Made by a program: the position numbers and the translations under genes
Notes under the pieces: generated by a model
The model's database searches: none
What the model was told of the DNA's origin: nothing
The model's input: the letters and a program-made list of their open reading frames with translations, nothing else
In this document: positions 28,297-36,888 of the stretch, piece after piece
Layout of the letters: every line of letters begins with the position of its first letter
Numbering within the stretch: the first letter of the stretch is position 1
Origin: Arthrobacter sp. NtRootA1
GTDB lineage: Bacteria; Actinomycetota; Actinomycetes; Actinomycetales; Micrococcaceae
Direction: 5' to 3'
DNA: 64,000 nt
Assembly (NCBI RefSeq): GCF_019976975.1
Contig: NZ_AP024630.1
Span: 434,001 to 498,000 of the forward strand

Positions 28297-28337
28297 ACGA
28301 CGCCGGCCGGACAGTCAGACTGTCCGGCCGGCGTCGT
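28297..28337. terminator. Very strong 20-bp palindromic hairpin upstream of tenA
   Basis: A perfect 20-bp inverted repeat, arms 28297-28316 and 28318-28337, spans the sequence with a one-base centre. The plus-strand side is followed by TGTTTCTT. On the minus strand it lies downstream of the 44-residue ORF and upstream of tenA, so it probably terminates that transcript and insulates tenA. Confidence 0.75.
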
Positions 28338-28359
28338 TGTTTCTTGGGCGATGTGCCCT

Positions 28360-28494
28360 TCAGCAGACTTTCCGGCCCCTTTCCGCATTCATTGGATCCG
28401 GCCAGTTGCCGACGAAGTCGGGCCAAAAGCCGATGCGTTGGCTGGCGGATGCCCTTGCGTGGTTGCGGGCGGGGATCTGGATCTTGCGAAGCAT
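28360..28494 (-). CDS. 44-residue ORF preceded by a structured leader
   Basis: ATG at 28494 is preceded by GGAGG six bases away, an excellent ribosome binding site. The product starts MLRKIQIPARNHARASASQ, continues RIGFWPDFVGNWPDP and ends MNAERGRKVC. It is basic, with a Phe/Trp-rich middle and a C-terminal Cys. There is no signal peptide or transmembrane helix. The ribosome binding site abuts the closing stem of a three-way-junction RNA candidate (28504-28578), and a strong hairpin follows. It may be a regulatory leader peptide or a small functional protein. I do not recognise it. Confidence 0.5.
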   Translation of the reverse strand: MLRKIQIPARNHARASASQRIGFWPDFVGNWPDPMNAERGRKVC

Positions 28495-28503
28495 GAGTGC
28501 CTC

Positions 28504-28578
28504 CTGACTGATGAAATGCCTGCGACGGTCGCCGCAGGTGGTGATGCCTGCCAAAGCAGGAATCACCGCATCAGTCAG
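28504..28578 (-). promoter_or_regulatory. Candidate three-way-junction cis-regulatory RNA
   Basis: On the minus strand the leader of the 44-residue ORF folds into three helices. P1 is a perfect 10-bp stem (CTGACTGATG against CATCAGTCAG, 28504-28513 with 28569-28578). P2 is an 11-bp hairpin with a one-base mismatch (28540-28551 with 28556-28567). P3 is a 6-bp hairpin (28519-28524 with 28533-28538). The 3' side of P1 runs directly into the GGAGG ribosome binding site, so P1 formation could control translation. It does not match the purine, TPP, SAM or glycine riboswitch cores that I know. The 5' edge overlaps the stop codon of the upstream gene. Confidence 0.55.
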
Positions 28579-29500
28579 GTCGGGACCCTGGATCGAACGA
28601 AGGTTGTGGTGCTGCGCTTCGCTGCCGGTCCGTCACAGGTCCGGCTCGCGGCGGCGGCAGTGGTGAGAGGACGTCCGGGATGTCGGATGATCCGGGGGCG
28701 GAAGTGCTTGGGCCGCGGGCTCCGGATGAGCCTGCAGCACTTGGCGTCAAGGCGGGATGAAGTGGCGGGTCCGGAACGGGATTCACGGGGCCTGGCATTA
28801 GGGCGGCCGGGACGCCCACTGGGTCAAGCATTGAAAAGGGCCCGGGGAGCGTGATGCCTCCGAGTAGAGGTGCCCCGGCCTGCGTGGTTTGGAGTACGAC
28901 GGCGAGGGGCAGCGTTGCGCTGCCTGCCGGCGAGGTAGTGGTTTCCCCGAAGGTTGGCACCGTAGGCGAGGCAACGCCGTCGAGCGCGTTAGGCAGCTGA
29001 TTTGGCAGCGGCTCCGGTAGGAGGCCTTGCGGTGGAGGAAGGGGAGTGGCAGTCAGCCCGGGCAACTCCGGCGCATCGGGTAAGCCCGGCAACGCGGGCA
29101 CCGGGAATATGTCAGGTACTTCGGGCAGGAGGCCCGGGACATCCTCCACTGGAAGTAACCCCTGTACCTCGGGAACCACGACGTCGACGGGAGCTTCCGG
29201 GACGGTCACTGCAGGCAGCGTGGGAACAACAGGAACCTCAGGCAGTGCCGGAACCTCGGGTATCGGCTCAAGACTGGAGGCCACTGAATCAACAGCGTCT
29301 TCAACGGATGTGATCGACGGGGCCTGCAAAGTCTGGGTGAGCGAGGTGGAGCCGCTGGGCAGCGGCGGAATGACGGGCACAATGTCCGTCGCTGCTGCGG
29401 AAGGCCCGGCCAGCCAGACCATCCATGCGGATGAACCCAGCATGGCCAACAGGAAAGGGCGCAGAAGTACGCTGCGGCGTTGTCCCGGGTCCTTGGCCAT
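28571..29500 (-). CDS. Secreted Pro-rich low-complexity protein
   Basis: A 309-residue protein. Residues 1-37 form a signal peptide (MAKDPGQRRSVLLRPFLLAM, hydrophobic core to about 32, AAA cleavage region). The rest is low complexity, rich in Pro, Val, Leu, Ala and Gly, with loose repeats such as EVPALPEVPVVPTLP, DVPGLLPEVPDIFPVPALPG and LPDAPELPGL. There are no Cys after the signal and no enzymatic motif. ATG at 29500 follows GGGGGTGG. It could be a cell-wall or surface spacer protein. The C-terminus lacks an LPXTG-like sorting signal, so it is likely released or non-covalently held. Function unknown. Confidence 0.75.
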   Translation of the reverse strand: MAKDPGQRRSVLLRPFLLAMLGSSAWMVWLAGPSAAATDIVPVIPPLPSGSTSLTQTLQAPSITSVEDAVDSVASSLEPIPEVPALPEVPVVPTLPAVTVPEAPVDVVVPEVQGLLPVEDVPGLLPEVPDIFPVPALPGLPDAPELPGLTATPLPPPQGLLPEPLPNQLPNALDGVASPTVPTFGETTTSPAGSATLPLAVVLQTTQAGAPLLGGITLPGPFSMLDPVGVPAALMPGPVNPVPDPPLHPALTPSAAGSSGARGPSTSAPGSSDIPDVLSPLPPPRAGPVTDRQRSAAPQPSFDPGSRPD

Positions 29501-29555
29501 GCTCCACCCCCACTGCGGCAATGGAATCTCAGGATACGCTCGCGAGCGCCTTCAG

Positions 29556-30065
29556 TCACTCCTCGGTGAAATCCCCGGCATCCCTGCGGAAGGTGCCCAG
29601 GACGCGGATGAGGTGATCGACGTCGTCGGCCCCGAAGCCCGAGTTGCCGAAAACTTCGGAGTTGAGGGCCGCCGTCGCCTTCTTCGCCAGGGTGCGGCCT
29701 TCTGCGGTGAGTTCGATCAGCGTGGTGCGTCCGTCGGTTGGGTGTGGGGAACGGGCCACCAGGCCCGCCTTTTCGAGACGATCGACGGCGTTGGTCACCG
29801 AGGTGGGGTGCACCTGCAGGAGCGCACTCGCCTTGTTCATGGGGAGTGCGCCGCTGCGGGCGAAACTCAGCAGCGCGAGGAGTTCGTAGCGTGCGAACGT
29901 CAGTCCGAACGGTTTGAGGACCGTCTCGATGCGTGCAAGCAGGATCTGCTGGGTGCGCATGATCGCTGTGATGGCAGCCATGGGCGCGGCAACATCGCCC
30001 CAACCATGCCGTTCCCAGTTTCGTTGGGCGTCGGCGATGGGGTCGCGGGGGAGTGGGGTGCCCAT
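29556..30065 (-). CDS. MarR-family transcriptional regulator
   Basis: A 169-residue winged-helix repressor. The N-terminal helix is followed by MRTQQILLARIETVLKPFGL. The DNA-binding segment is ALPMNKASALLQVHPTSVTNAVDRLEKAGLV with the wing SPHPTDGRTTLIELTAEG, all classic MarR. It lies 24 bp downstream of the acyl-CoA synthetase gene on the same strand, so it is probably in that transcript. It likely represses the divergent acyl-CoA synthetase/dehydrogenase pair in response to an acyl or aromatic ligand. Confidence 0.9.
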   Translation of the reverse strand: MGTPLPRDPIADAQRNWERHGWGDVAAPMAAITAIMRTQQILLARIETVLKPFGLTFARYELLALLSFARSGALPMNKASALLQVHPTSVTNAVDRLEKAGLVARSPHPTDGRTTLIELTAEGRTLAKKATAALNSEVFGNSGFGADDVDHLIRVLGTFRRDAGDFTEE

Positions 30066-30089
30066 GGGCCTCCTTCGTTGCTCGGGTGG

Positions 30090-31808
30090 CTAGTCTTTCA
30101 GATTCGGGAACTCTTCCTCGGTGTACTCCAGGCCGAGACCGGCCGGCAGCGGTCCGCTGCCGTGGCGCGCCACTTCCGTGCCGCGTAGTTCCACGCGCCT
30201 GATCTTGCCTGAAATGGTCTTGGGCAGTTCGCCGAATTCGAGTCGCCGGATCCGTTTGAAGGGCGCCAGGTGCTCCCGACAGTATCGCAGGATGTCCTCG
30301 GCAACGGCAGGTCCGGGTTCGTAGCCGGCGGCGAGCACCACAAACGCTTTCGGCACCGAAAGCTTCACGGGGTCAGGCGAAGGTACGACGGCGGCCTCCG
30401 CCACTGCGGGGTGTTCGATCAGTACGCTTTCGAGTTCGAAGGGCGACAAACGGTAGTCGGAGGACTTAAAAACGTCGTCGTCCCGGCCCACATAGGTGAT
30501 GACGCCGTCGGCGTCCCGGCTCGCCATATCCCCGGTGTGGTAATAACCGTCGCGGAACGCTTCTGCTGTTTTCGCTTCATCGCCGAAGTAACTCTTCATG
30601 AGCCCCACGGGCCGGGGGTCCAAGCGCAGGCAGAGCTCGCCGTCGTCGGCTTCTTGTCCGGTGAGCGGGTCCACAAGGACGGCGTCGTACCCGGGCAGCG
30701 GGCGTCCCATGGAACCGATCTTCACCGGCTGTGCCGGCGTGTTCGCGATCTGGACGGTGGATTCGGTCTGGCCGAAACCGTCGCGGATGGTGACGCCCCA
30801 GGCTTCCTCCACCTGGCCGATGACTTCCGCATTCAGCGGTTCGCCGGCGGACACCACCTTTTGGGGCGGCGAGGCCAGTTGCGTGAGGTCTGCCTGGATG
30901 AGCATGCGCCAGACGGTTGGCGGCGCGCAGAAACTCGTGACTCCTTCGCGGCCCATTTGGTCCATGAGGGCGGCTGCGTTGAAGCGTTCGTAGTTGTAGA
31001 TGAAGACGCAGGCCTCGGCGATCCAGGGTGTGAAGACGTTGGACCAGGCGTGCTTGGCCCAGCCGGGGGAGGCGACATTGAGGTGCACGTCGCCGGGTTC
31101 AAGGCCGATCCAGTACATCGTGGAAAGGTGGCCCACGGGGTAGGAGGTGTGGGTGTGCTCCACGAGCTTGGCCCGCGAAGTGGTGCCGGACGTGAAGTAG
31201 AGCAGCATTGTCTCGTCCGCTTTGGTGGGGGCGTCGGGCGTGAACTCTTGCGGTGCGGAGAATGAATCTGCATACTGCTTGGCTTCGGCATTGGAGGGTT
31301 CCGCGCCGATCTCGATCAGCGTGTAATCGCCCTCCACAGCGGTGAACTTCCCAATGTTGGCGCTACCCGCGGCCACCCAGTTTGCGCCGCCGCGTTCTAC
31401 CCGGTCTTGAAGATCCCGGGCGACCATGAGGGTGGTGGTGGGGATCATGACGATGCCCAGCTTGATGCCGGCCAGCATGAGCTCCCATAGCTCCACCTGG
31501 TTGCCGAGCATGATGATCATGTGGTCCCCGCGCTTGACGCCCTCGTTGCGCAGCCAGTTGGCAAGTTGGGAGGACCGCTTTGAAAGGTCCGCGAACGTGC
31601 GCCGTGTGGAACTGCCGTCCTGCTCCACGATGACCAGTGCCGGTTTGTTTCCCCGTTCCGGATCCGCAGCAATCTGGTCGAACCAATCCAGGGCGAAGTT
31701 GAATTCGTCAAAACGTGGCCATTCGAATTCACTGTGCGCCTGCTTGTAGTCCTCGCGCAGTTCCAGCAGCCGGTCACGGGCCGCACGGAAGTCTTCTGTG
31801 ACTGTCAT
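30090..31808 (-). CDS. Acyl-CoA synthetase (AMP-forming)
   Basis: Activates a carboxylic acid to its CoA ester by way of an acyl-AMP. The 572-residue ANL enzyme has the ATP loop YFTSGTTSRAKLVEHTHT, GQTES and YYHTGDMASRDADGVITYVGRDDDVFKSSDYRLSP split across A4-A8. The C-terminal Lys lies in KTISGKIRRVELR. The overall layout matches medium-chain/acetyl-type synthetases of actinobacteria. ATG at 31808. It is divergent from an acyl-CoA dehydrogenase and shares a MarR regulator, suggesting a short fatty- or branched-acid degradation unit. The substrate chain length is not visible. Confidence 0.9.
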   Translation of the reverse strand: MTVTEDFRAARDRLLELREDYKQAHSEFEWPRFDEFNFALDWFDQIAADPERGNKPALVIVEQDGSSTRRTFADLSKRSSQLANWLRNEGVKRGDHMIIMLGNQVELWELMLAGIKLGIVMIPTTTLMVARDLQDRVERGGANWVAAGSANIGKFTAVEGDYTLIEIGAEPSNAEAKQYADSFSAPQEFTPDAPTKADETMLLYFTSGTTSRAKLVEHTHTSYPVGHLSTMYWIGLEPGDVHLNVASPGWAKHAWSNVFTPWIAEACVFIYNYERFNAAALMDQMGREGVTSFCAPPTVWRMLIQADLTQLASPPQKVVSAGEPLNAEVIGQVEEAWGVTIRDGFGQTESTVQIANTPAQPVKIGSMGRPLPGYDAVLVDPLTGQEADDGELCLRLDPRPVGLMKSYFGDEAKTAEAFRDGYYHTGDMASRDADGVITYVGRDDDVFKSSDYRLSPFELESVLIEHPAVAEAAVVPSPDPVKLSVPKAFVVLAAGYEPGPAVAEDILRYCREHLAPFKRIRRLEFGELPKTISGKIRRVELRGTEVARHGSGPLPAGLGLEYTEEEFPNLKD

Positions 31809-31878
31809 AGTCCGCCTTTCGCTGGGGAATACTGCCTCGGCGCCGTCGCCGGAGCATCCCGCCTAGTGGTCCACATCA

Positions 31879-31905
31879 CCTTGCAATATACTAGGACATC
31901 CAAGG
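31879..31905. promoter_or_regulatory. Candidate MarR operator/promoter between synthetase and dehydrogenase genes
   Basis: CCTTG (31879-31883) and CAAGG (31901-31905) flank an AT-rich stretch that contains TATACT at 31887-31892, a good -10 sequence for the dehydrogenase. The arrangement suits a MarR site overlapping the promoter. Confidence 0.4.
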
Positions 31906-31944
31906 GTTTGGAAGAGCCTGCGTTGGACATGACGAAGGGGTCAA

Positions 31945-33165
31945 ATGCTCGACGAAAAAGCAGCTGCCGGCACCGTTACCAGCGGCGAACCGACACAGAA
32001 AGTCCTCCCTCCTTATCCGGAGGCGGACCTGATGCACGTGGTAGACCTGCTTCCTGCGGGGGAGCGGGCGCGGTACGCGGAGGTGCGGGAGTTCCTCCAA
32101 ACGCGGATCCGCGCCGCCAGCATCGAATACTGGAACCGAGAAGAGTTCCCGTTCGGGCTCCTGGCCGAGATGGCCAAATATGGGCTCGGCGGGCTGCAGA
32201 CCGACGGCTCCTCCAAGCTGTTCAAGGGCCTCATGTACACCGAGATTGCCCGGGCGGACGTATCGCTTTCCGCGCTGGTGGGCATCCATAACGAACTCAT
32301 CGTCGGCATGATCCATGAACTTGGCTCTCCCGAACAAAAGCGGAAGTGGCTGCCGGGGCTGGAGGCCTTTACCCAGTTGGGCGCCTTCGCGCTCACGGAA
32401 CCGGACCACGGATCGGACATCGCCGGAGGACTCTCGACGACGGCGCGACGCGACGGCGGCGAATGGGTCATCAACGGTGCCAAGCGCTGGATTGGGGCCG
32501 GCACGATTGCCGACTTCGCCTTGGTGTGGGCCCGTGATGTGTCTGATCACCAGATCAAGGGCTTCATCGTGGAGGCGGACCGGGCAGGCTACTCGGCCAC
32601 CAAGATCACCAACAAGATCGGCCTCCGCATCATGCAGAATGCGGACATCACACTGGACGACGTCCGGATTCCCGTGGATAACGTGCTGCCCGGCGCCACG
32701 GCGTTTTCGCGGGCCAATGACCTGCTGCGGGATTCGCGGGCCTGGGTTGGTTGGCAGGCTGCAGGCATCCAATTGGCGGCCTTCGATATTGCCCGTTCCT
32801 ACGCGCTGGAACGCAAGCAGTTCGGCAAGGAATTGGCCAGGTTCCAGCTCATCCAGCAGCAACTTGCGGACATCCTGGGCAACGCCAATGCCTCACTGTC
32901 CTTGATGGTGGAACTCGCACGTATCCAACAAGCGGGCAAGCTGGAAATGGTGCAGGCCGCGATGTGCAAGGCGACCACCACACGCTTGGCGCGCTCGTCC
33001 GTGGCTATGGGCCGATCCCTGATGGGCGGAAACGGCATCACCACGGATTACGAGATGGGCAAGCTCTTTGGCGACGCCGAAATCCTGTACACCTACGAGG
33101 GCAGTTACGAGATCAACTCCATGATCGTGGCCAGGGCGGTAACGGGAAAGTCGGCGTTCGTCTAA
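31945..33165 (+). CDS. Acyl-CoA dehydrogenase
   Basis: Flavin-dependent alpha,beta-dehydrogenation of an acyl-CoA. The 406-residue protein contains LGAFALTEPDHGSDIAGGLS (FAD/substrate region), QFGKELARFQLIQQQLADI, and SLMGGNGITTDYEMGKLFGD. The catalytic Glu lies in YTYEGSYEIN. The latter context, together with the EPDHGSD loop, is similar to glutaryl-CoA dehydrogenase-type enzymes. ATG at 31945. A 20-bp bidirectional terminator follows. Confidence 0.92.
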   Translation: MLDEKAAAGTVTSGEPTQKVLPPYPEADLMHVVDLLPAGERARYAEVREFLQTRIRAASIEYWNREEFPFGLLAEMAKYGLGGLQTDGSSKLFKGLMYTEIARADVSLSALVGIHNELIVGMIHELGSPEQKRKWLPGLEAFTQLGAFALTEPDHGSDIAGGLSTTARRDGGEWVINGAKRWIGAGTIADFALVWARDVSDHQIKGFIVEADRAGYSATKITNKIGLRIMQNADITLDDVRIPVDNVLPGATAFSRANDLLRDSRAWVGWQAAGIQLAAFDIARSYALERKQFGKELARFQLIQQQLADILGNANASLSLMVELARIQQAGKLEMVQAAMCKATTTRLARSSVAMGRSLMGGNGITTDYEMGKLFGDAEILYTYEGSYEINSMIVARAVTGKSAFV

Positions 33166-33171
33166 ATCGAC

Positions 33172-33222
33172 AATGAGGGCATCTCTTCGCCCGCGGAACG
33201 CCGGCGAAGAGATGCCCTCATT
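33172..33222. terminator. Bidirectional terminator
   Basis: A perfect 20-bp stem (33172-33191 with 33203-33222) and an 11-nt loop lie between a plus-strand and a minus-strand gene that converge here. TTTGG follows on the plus strand. Confidence 0.85.
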
Positions 33223-33234
33223 TGGAAACTGCTA

Positions 33235-34839
33235 TTAGCTTCGGGTTAGGACCTGGATAGGCTCTGCCGAGGCTGGCTCCGGGGAGGCTGGTTCGGGGGA
33301 GGGGGCCGCAGCAGCGTGCTCGGCCAAAACCCCGGTCCGGTGCCTGATGCGGAGGCGGTAAAGGAGCGTTCCGCCGATGATCACCGCAGCAACGAACATA
33401 ACGCCGCCCCACTGCAGGTACCACTCGAAGGGCGGTACTGAGTTGTAAATCTCCGGCCGTGGCCAGATCAGGTTCAACGTCATCGCTCCACCCCAGAGCA
33501 CTGCCACTATGTTCACGGGCAGTCCCCATTTGCCGAGGCTGAACCCCGGTTCGGATCCGTCGTCCTTCAGGGGCCACTTCTTAAGGAACCGGCGCCGCAG
33601 CATTGGCACGGTGACCAGCAGGTAGGAGAGGTAGATCAGGACGATGCTGATGCTGGAAAGAATCGTGAAGATGGCCGGCTGGGAGATGTTGACGATCAGC
33701 GGGATCACCGCCACTGTACCGATAACGATGGCAGCCACCGTGGGGGTTTTGCGGGTGGGGTGAACTTTGCTGAGCTGGCGGCTGAAGGGGAGGTTGTTGT
33801 CCCTGGCCATGGCGAACATCATGCGGATTGCTGCTGCATGCACGGCCAGCGTGCAGACCACGACTGCCACCACGATGCAGACCAGGAAGGCCTTGCCGAA
33901 GGGGCCGCCCAGCACCGAAAGAACGATGTACTGCAAACCGCCATCGGCAGCTCCCAGCTTGGGATCGGACAGATCGGGTGCGGCCAGGATTCCGCCAAGG
34001 AGGAGTAGTCCGCCCAAGAGGAAGGACGCCGTAACAGCACGCAGGATAGCCTTGGGAGCCGTGCGCTTGGGGTCCTTGGTTTCCTCGCCGAGGGAGCTGG
34101 CGGTGTCGAACCCGTACATGACGTAGCCGGAGGCCATGGCGGCAATCATGAACACCCCGAAGAAGCCCAGGGGATGTCCTTCGCCGAATCCGGCAGTGTC
34201 CAGGAGGACTTCCGGTCCCCGTACTGAATGCCAAATCAGCGCCGCGATCAGCAGGACGGCGGCAACCAGTTCTACGAATACGCCCACACTGTTGATCATG
34301 GTCATGAGTTTCACGCCGAAAGCGTTGATGAGTGTGGAAATGCCGATCATGATGCTGGCGAGGATGACACCGTTGACGGCGAAGTCGTAAGGGCCGGTTC
34401 CATCGCCCACAAGCTGGAAGCCGCTCCAGATCTGCGGCAGGGTGATTTGAAGGGCCAAGGCAACTGATCCCAGCGCCATGATCGAGGAAAGCAGGAGCAA
34501 CCAGCCCGCCAACCAGGCCCACGTTCCGCTTGAGAGCCGTTTGGCCCAGTTGTACACAGATCCAGCCACCGGGTAGCGGCCGGCCAATTCGGCAAAGCAC
34601 AGGGCCACCATCAGCTGGCCGACAAAGACGATGGGCCATGACCACGCGTAGGCGGGTCCGGCCGTGGAAAAGCCGAAGTAAAAGAGTTGAAAAACGCCGG
34701 TGAGGATGGAGATGTAGCTGACGCCGGCGGCGAAGCTGGCGAACTTGCCGATGCTGCGGTCAAGGGTTTGCGCGTAGCCAAACTCGTCCATGCCGCTTGC
34801 ATCGCTCTTGCTGGGTCCTAATTTGCTGGGTTCTGACAT
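33235..34839 (-). CDS. APC-superfamily amine/amino-acid permease
   Basis: A 534-residue integral membrane transporter with 12 hydrophobic helices. The N-terminus MSEPSKLGPSKSDASGMDEF is followed by a first helix around FASFAAGVSYISILTGVFQL and the APC consensus GPAYAWSWPIVF. The ATG at 34839 has GGAG upstream; the longer in-frame upstream extension is not supported. The C-terminal 40 residues are a Pro/Ala/Glu-rich tail. It lies downstream of betB-betA on the same strand, and its upstream region carries the same tandem operator as betB. I infer uptake of choline, betaine or a related amine. Confidence 0.88.
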   Translation of the reverse strand: MSEPSKLGPSKSDASGMDEFGYAQTLDRSIGKFASFAAGVSYISILTGVFQLFYFGFSTAGPAYAWSWPIVFVGQLMVALCFAELAGRYPVAGSVYNWAKRLSSGTWAWLAGWLLLLSSIMALGSVALALQITLPQIWSGFQLVGDGTGPYDFAVNGVILASIMIGISTLINAFGVKLMTMINSVGVFVELVAAVLLIAALIWHSVRGPEVLLDTAGFGEGHPLGFFGVFMIAAMASGYVMYGFDTASSLGEETKDPKRTAPKAILRAVTASFLLGGLLLLGGILAAPDLSDPKLGAADGGLQYIVLSVLGGPFGKAFLVCIVVAVVVCTLAVHAAAIRMMFAMARDNNLPFSRQLSKVHPTRKTPTVAAIVIGTVAVIPLIVNISQPAIFTILSSISIVLIYLSYLLVTVPMLRRRFLKKWPLKDDGSEPGFSLGKWGLPVNIVAVLWGGAMTLNLIWPRPEIYNSVPPFEWYLQWGGVMFVAAVIIGGTLLYRLRIRHRTGVLAEHAAAAPSPEPASPEPASAEPIQVLTRS

Positions 34840-35247
34840 TCGAACTCCTAACTCAGACGTGCACCGAATGGTGATGACCTGCGGCCGCCATTGGTCGCAG
34901 TCGAAATCAAAAGGCCGGGCACCACTATGTGCCTCCGGCTGTTCCCCCATTTGTTGTTACGGGGCTGGCTGGGCCTTCGATGTGGTCGAAGTCCGGACCA
35001 TGCCCGCCAAGCCGCAACCGTATAGGTGTGGCGTGGGTCATAAGAAGAGGTTAGTTCAGATTGAACAGGCGTTCAAGACTTGTTATGAACAAATGTTCAA
35101 GATAATGTGGCGCCTTTTCAGGCATAGCGCCCCTGGACGCGGAAACGCGGACACGGAAACGTGAGCACGGAAACGCGGGCACGGAAAACGCCGGTGGGGG
35201 CGCTGGGTGTGCACCCTCCACCGGTGCTTTCAGTGGCAACCACCTGC
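34840..35247. other. Long leader/intergenic region upstream of the permease
   Basis: No convincing gene is visible in these 408 bases. They hold the tandem operator at 35061-35100, and the short reading frames present lack ribosome binding sites and sensible codon use. A transcript starting near the operator would have a leader of more than 200 bases before the permease. Confidence 0.5.
35061..35100. promoter_or_regulatory. Tandem TTGAACA-GTTCAA operator upstream of the permease
   Basis: Two imperfect palindromes, TTGAACAGGCGTTCAA (35061-35076) and ATGAACAAATGTTCAA (35085-35100), start 24 bp apart. An almost identical pair lies upstream of betB (38421-38460) with the same spacing, pointing to one regulator for both units. 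Confidence 0.75.
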
Positions 35248-36888
35248 TCAGGCGGGGGTCAAGCTGAAGTCCGCCACCGCCGTCGTGGTTTCATCTGTCC
35301 GGCTGGCCTTGATGAGGTCCGCGCATCGCTCACCAATCATCATGACGGTGATGTTGGGATTGACGGTGACGTGCTCGGGCATGACGGAGGCATCCGCAAC
35401 GCGCAGGCCGGTGACGCCCTTGACCCGCAACTCCGGATCCAGCGGGGACATGTCATCGTCCACGGGACCCATCCGGACAGTGCCGACGGGGTGGTAGACC
35501 GTGTTGTGCGTTTTGCGGATGTAATCCTGCAGTTCCTCGTCCGTCTGTGCCTCGATACCAGGGGAGAGCTCCCGGCCGGCCCATTCAGCCATGGCGGGCT
35601 GCGCGGCGATTTCCCGCGCCTTGCGGATGCCGGCAACCATGACCCGCATGTCGTGGCCCTCCGGATCCGTGAAGTAGCGGGGGTCAACCATCGGCTTGTC
35701 GCGGAAGTCCCGGCTGCGGAGCCGGACGGTTCCGCGGGAACGGGCGTGGGTGACGTTCGGGGTGAGGCTGAAGCCATTCTCCGTGGTGGGGTAGCCGTAC
35801 CGAAGGGTGTTCATGTCGAACGGGACAGAGCCGTAATGCATCATCAGGTCGGGGCGATCCAAACCCTCTTCGGTGGGGGTGAAGATACCGATCTCCCACC
35901 ACTGGGTGGAGCTCTCCACCATCGGCTGCTTTGCCTCGAACTGCACCACGCCTTCCGGGTGGTCCTGCAGGTGCTCGCCGACACCGGGGGAATCGACCAC
36001 CACGTCGATGCCGTGTGCTGCGAGATGCTCGGCCGGGCCGATGCCGGACAGCATGAGGAGCTTGGGAGAGTCGATGGCTCCCGTGGACAGGATGACCTCG
36101 CGATGCGCTGTGAGCCGGTGGGTCCGGCCGAAAGCCGAGTCGACGACGTCGACGCCGGTGCAGCGCTTGTCTGCGTCGAACACCAGTTGGCGGGCACGCA
36201 GGCCGGTCAGCAGCGTGAAATTTTCACGATCGATGATGGGGTGGATGTAGGAAACCGAACTGGAGGAACGCGTCCCGTCCGCACGGCGGTTGATCTGGAA
36301 GAAATTGGCCCCGTTGATGACAGTGCTGCCGTCATTGAACTTTGCGCGGGGGATGCCGGCCTGCTCGCAGGCGTCAAGAAGCGCGACGCCGGTGGGATCC
36401 GCCGGGGGCACGTTCATCAGGTGCACGGGCCCCGAGTCGCCATGGTGAGGAGCCTCCGGGCCTGCATCCTCGTTGGTTTCCAGTCGCTTGTACAAGGGCC
36501 AGGCGGCAGCAGCGTTCCAGCCGGTGGCGCCATACTTTGACTCCCACTCGTCCAGGTCCTCGCGGGGAGCCCAGAAAGCGATGCATGAGTTATGGCTCGA
36601 GCAGCCACCCATGACCTTGGCGCGGGCATGGCGCATGAAGGAGTTGCCGTTCTCCTGCGGTTCCACTGGGTAGTCCCAGTCATACCCCGACTCCAGCAGT
36701 TCCATCCATCGGTCAAGCTGCAGAATCTCAGGGAGGCCGCGGTCATCCGGACCAGCTTCAACCAGTGCAACGGAAACGGAAGGATCCTCGCTCAGTCGTG
36801 CGGCCACTGCAGCGCCGGCAGAGCCGCCGCCGATGACGACGTAGTCGAACCCTCGGTCATTGAGGTTCTCAATGTTGTCGGTGTGCAT
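35248..36888 (-). CDS. betA: Choline dehydrogenase-like GMC oxidoreductase
   Basis: FAD-dependent oxidation of choline to betaine aldehyde. The 546-residue protein has VVIGGGSAGAAVAARL (residues about 16-31), the GMC signature ARAKVMGGCSSHNSCIAFWA, and GAIDSPKLLMLSGIGP. The active-site His lies in YHPVGTVRMG, and the closing segment is VNPNITVMMIGERCADLI. The start abuts the betB stop codon directly (ATG at 36888), so the two are co-translated. Length and context, next to betaine aldehyde dehydrogenase, support choline as substrate, although GMC enzymes vary. Confidence 0.9.
   Translation of the reverse strand: MHTDNIENLNDRGFDYVVIGGGSAGAAVAARLSEDPSVSVALVEAGPDDRGLPEILQLDRWMELLESGYDWDYPVEPQENGNSFMRHARAKVMGGCSSHNSCIAFWAPREDLDEWESKYGATGWNAAAAWPLYKRLETNEDAGPEAPHHGDSGPVHLMNVPPADPTGVALLDACEQAGIPRAKFNDGSTVINGANFFQINRRADGTRSSSSVSYIHPIIDRENFTLLTGLRARQLVFDADKRCTGVDVVDSAFGRTHRLTAHREVILSTGAIDSPKLLMLSGIGPAEHLAAHGIDVVVDSPGVGEHLQDHPEGVVQFEAKQPMVESSTQWWEIGIFTPTEEGLDRPDLMMHYGSVPFDMNTLRYGYPTTENGFSLTPNVTHARSRGTVRLRSRDFRDKPMVDPRYFTDPEGHDMRVMVAGIRKAREIAAQPAMAEWAGRELSPGIEAQTDEELQDYIRKTHNTVYHPVGTVRMGPVDDDMSPLDPELRVKGVTGLRVADASVMPEHVTVNPNITVMMIGERCADLIKASRTDETTTAVADFSLTPA

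Noticed and set aside
28238..28300. Thiamine riboswitch upstream of tenA
   Set aside because: No CUGAGA-type core or matching helices could be found in the leader.
28504..28578. Hammerhead-type ribozyme in the structured leader
   Set aside because: CTGATG is present, but the required GAAA and the conserved cleavage context are absent, so I keep it only as an unclassified three-way junction.
30090..31808. Degenerate ATP loop in the acyl-CoA synthetase (SGTTSRAK instead of SGTTGxPK)
   Set aside because: Ser or another small residue at this place is common in medium-chain synthetases, and the rest of the active site is intact.
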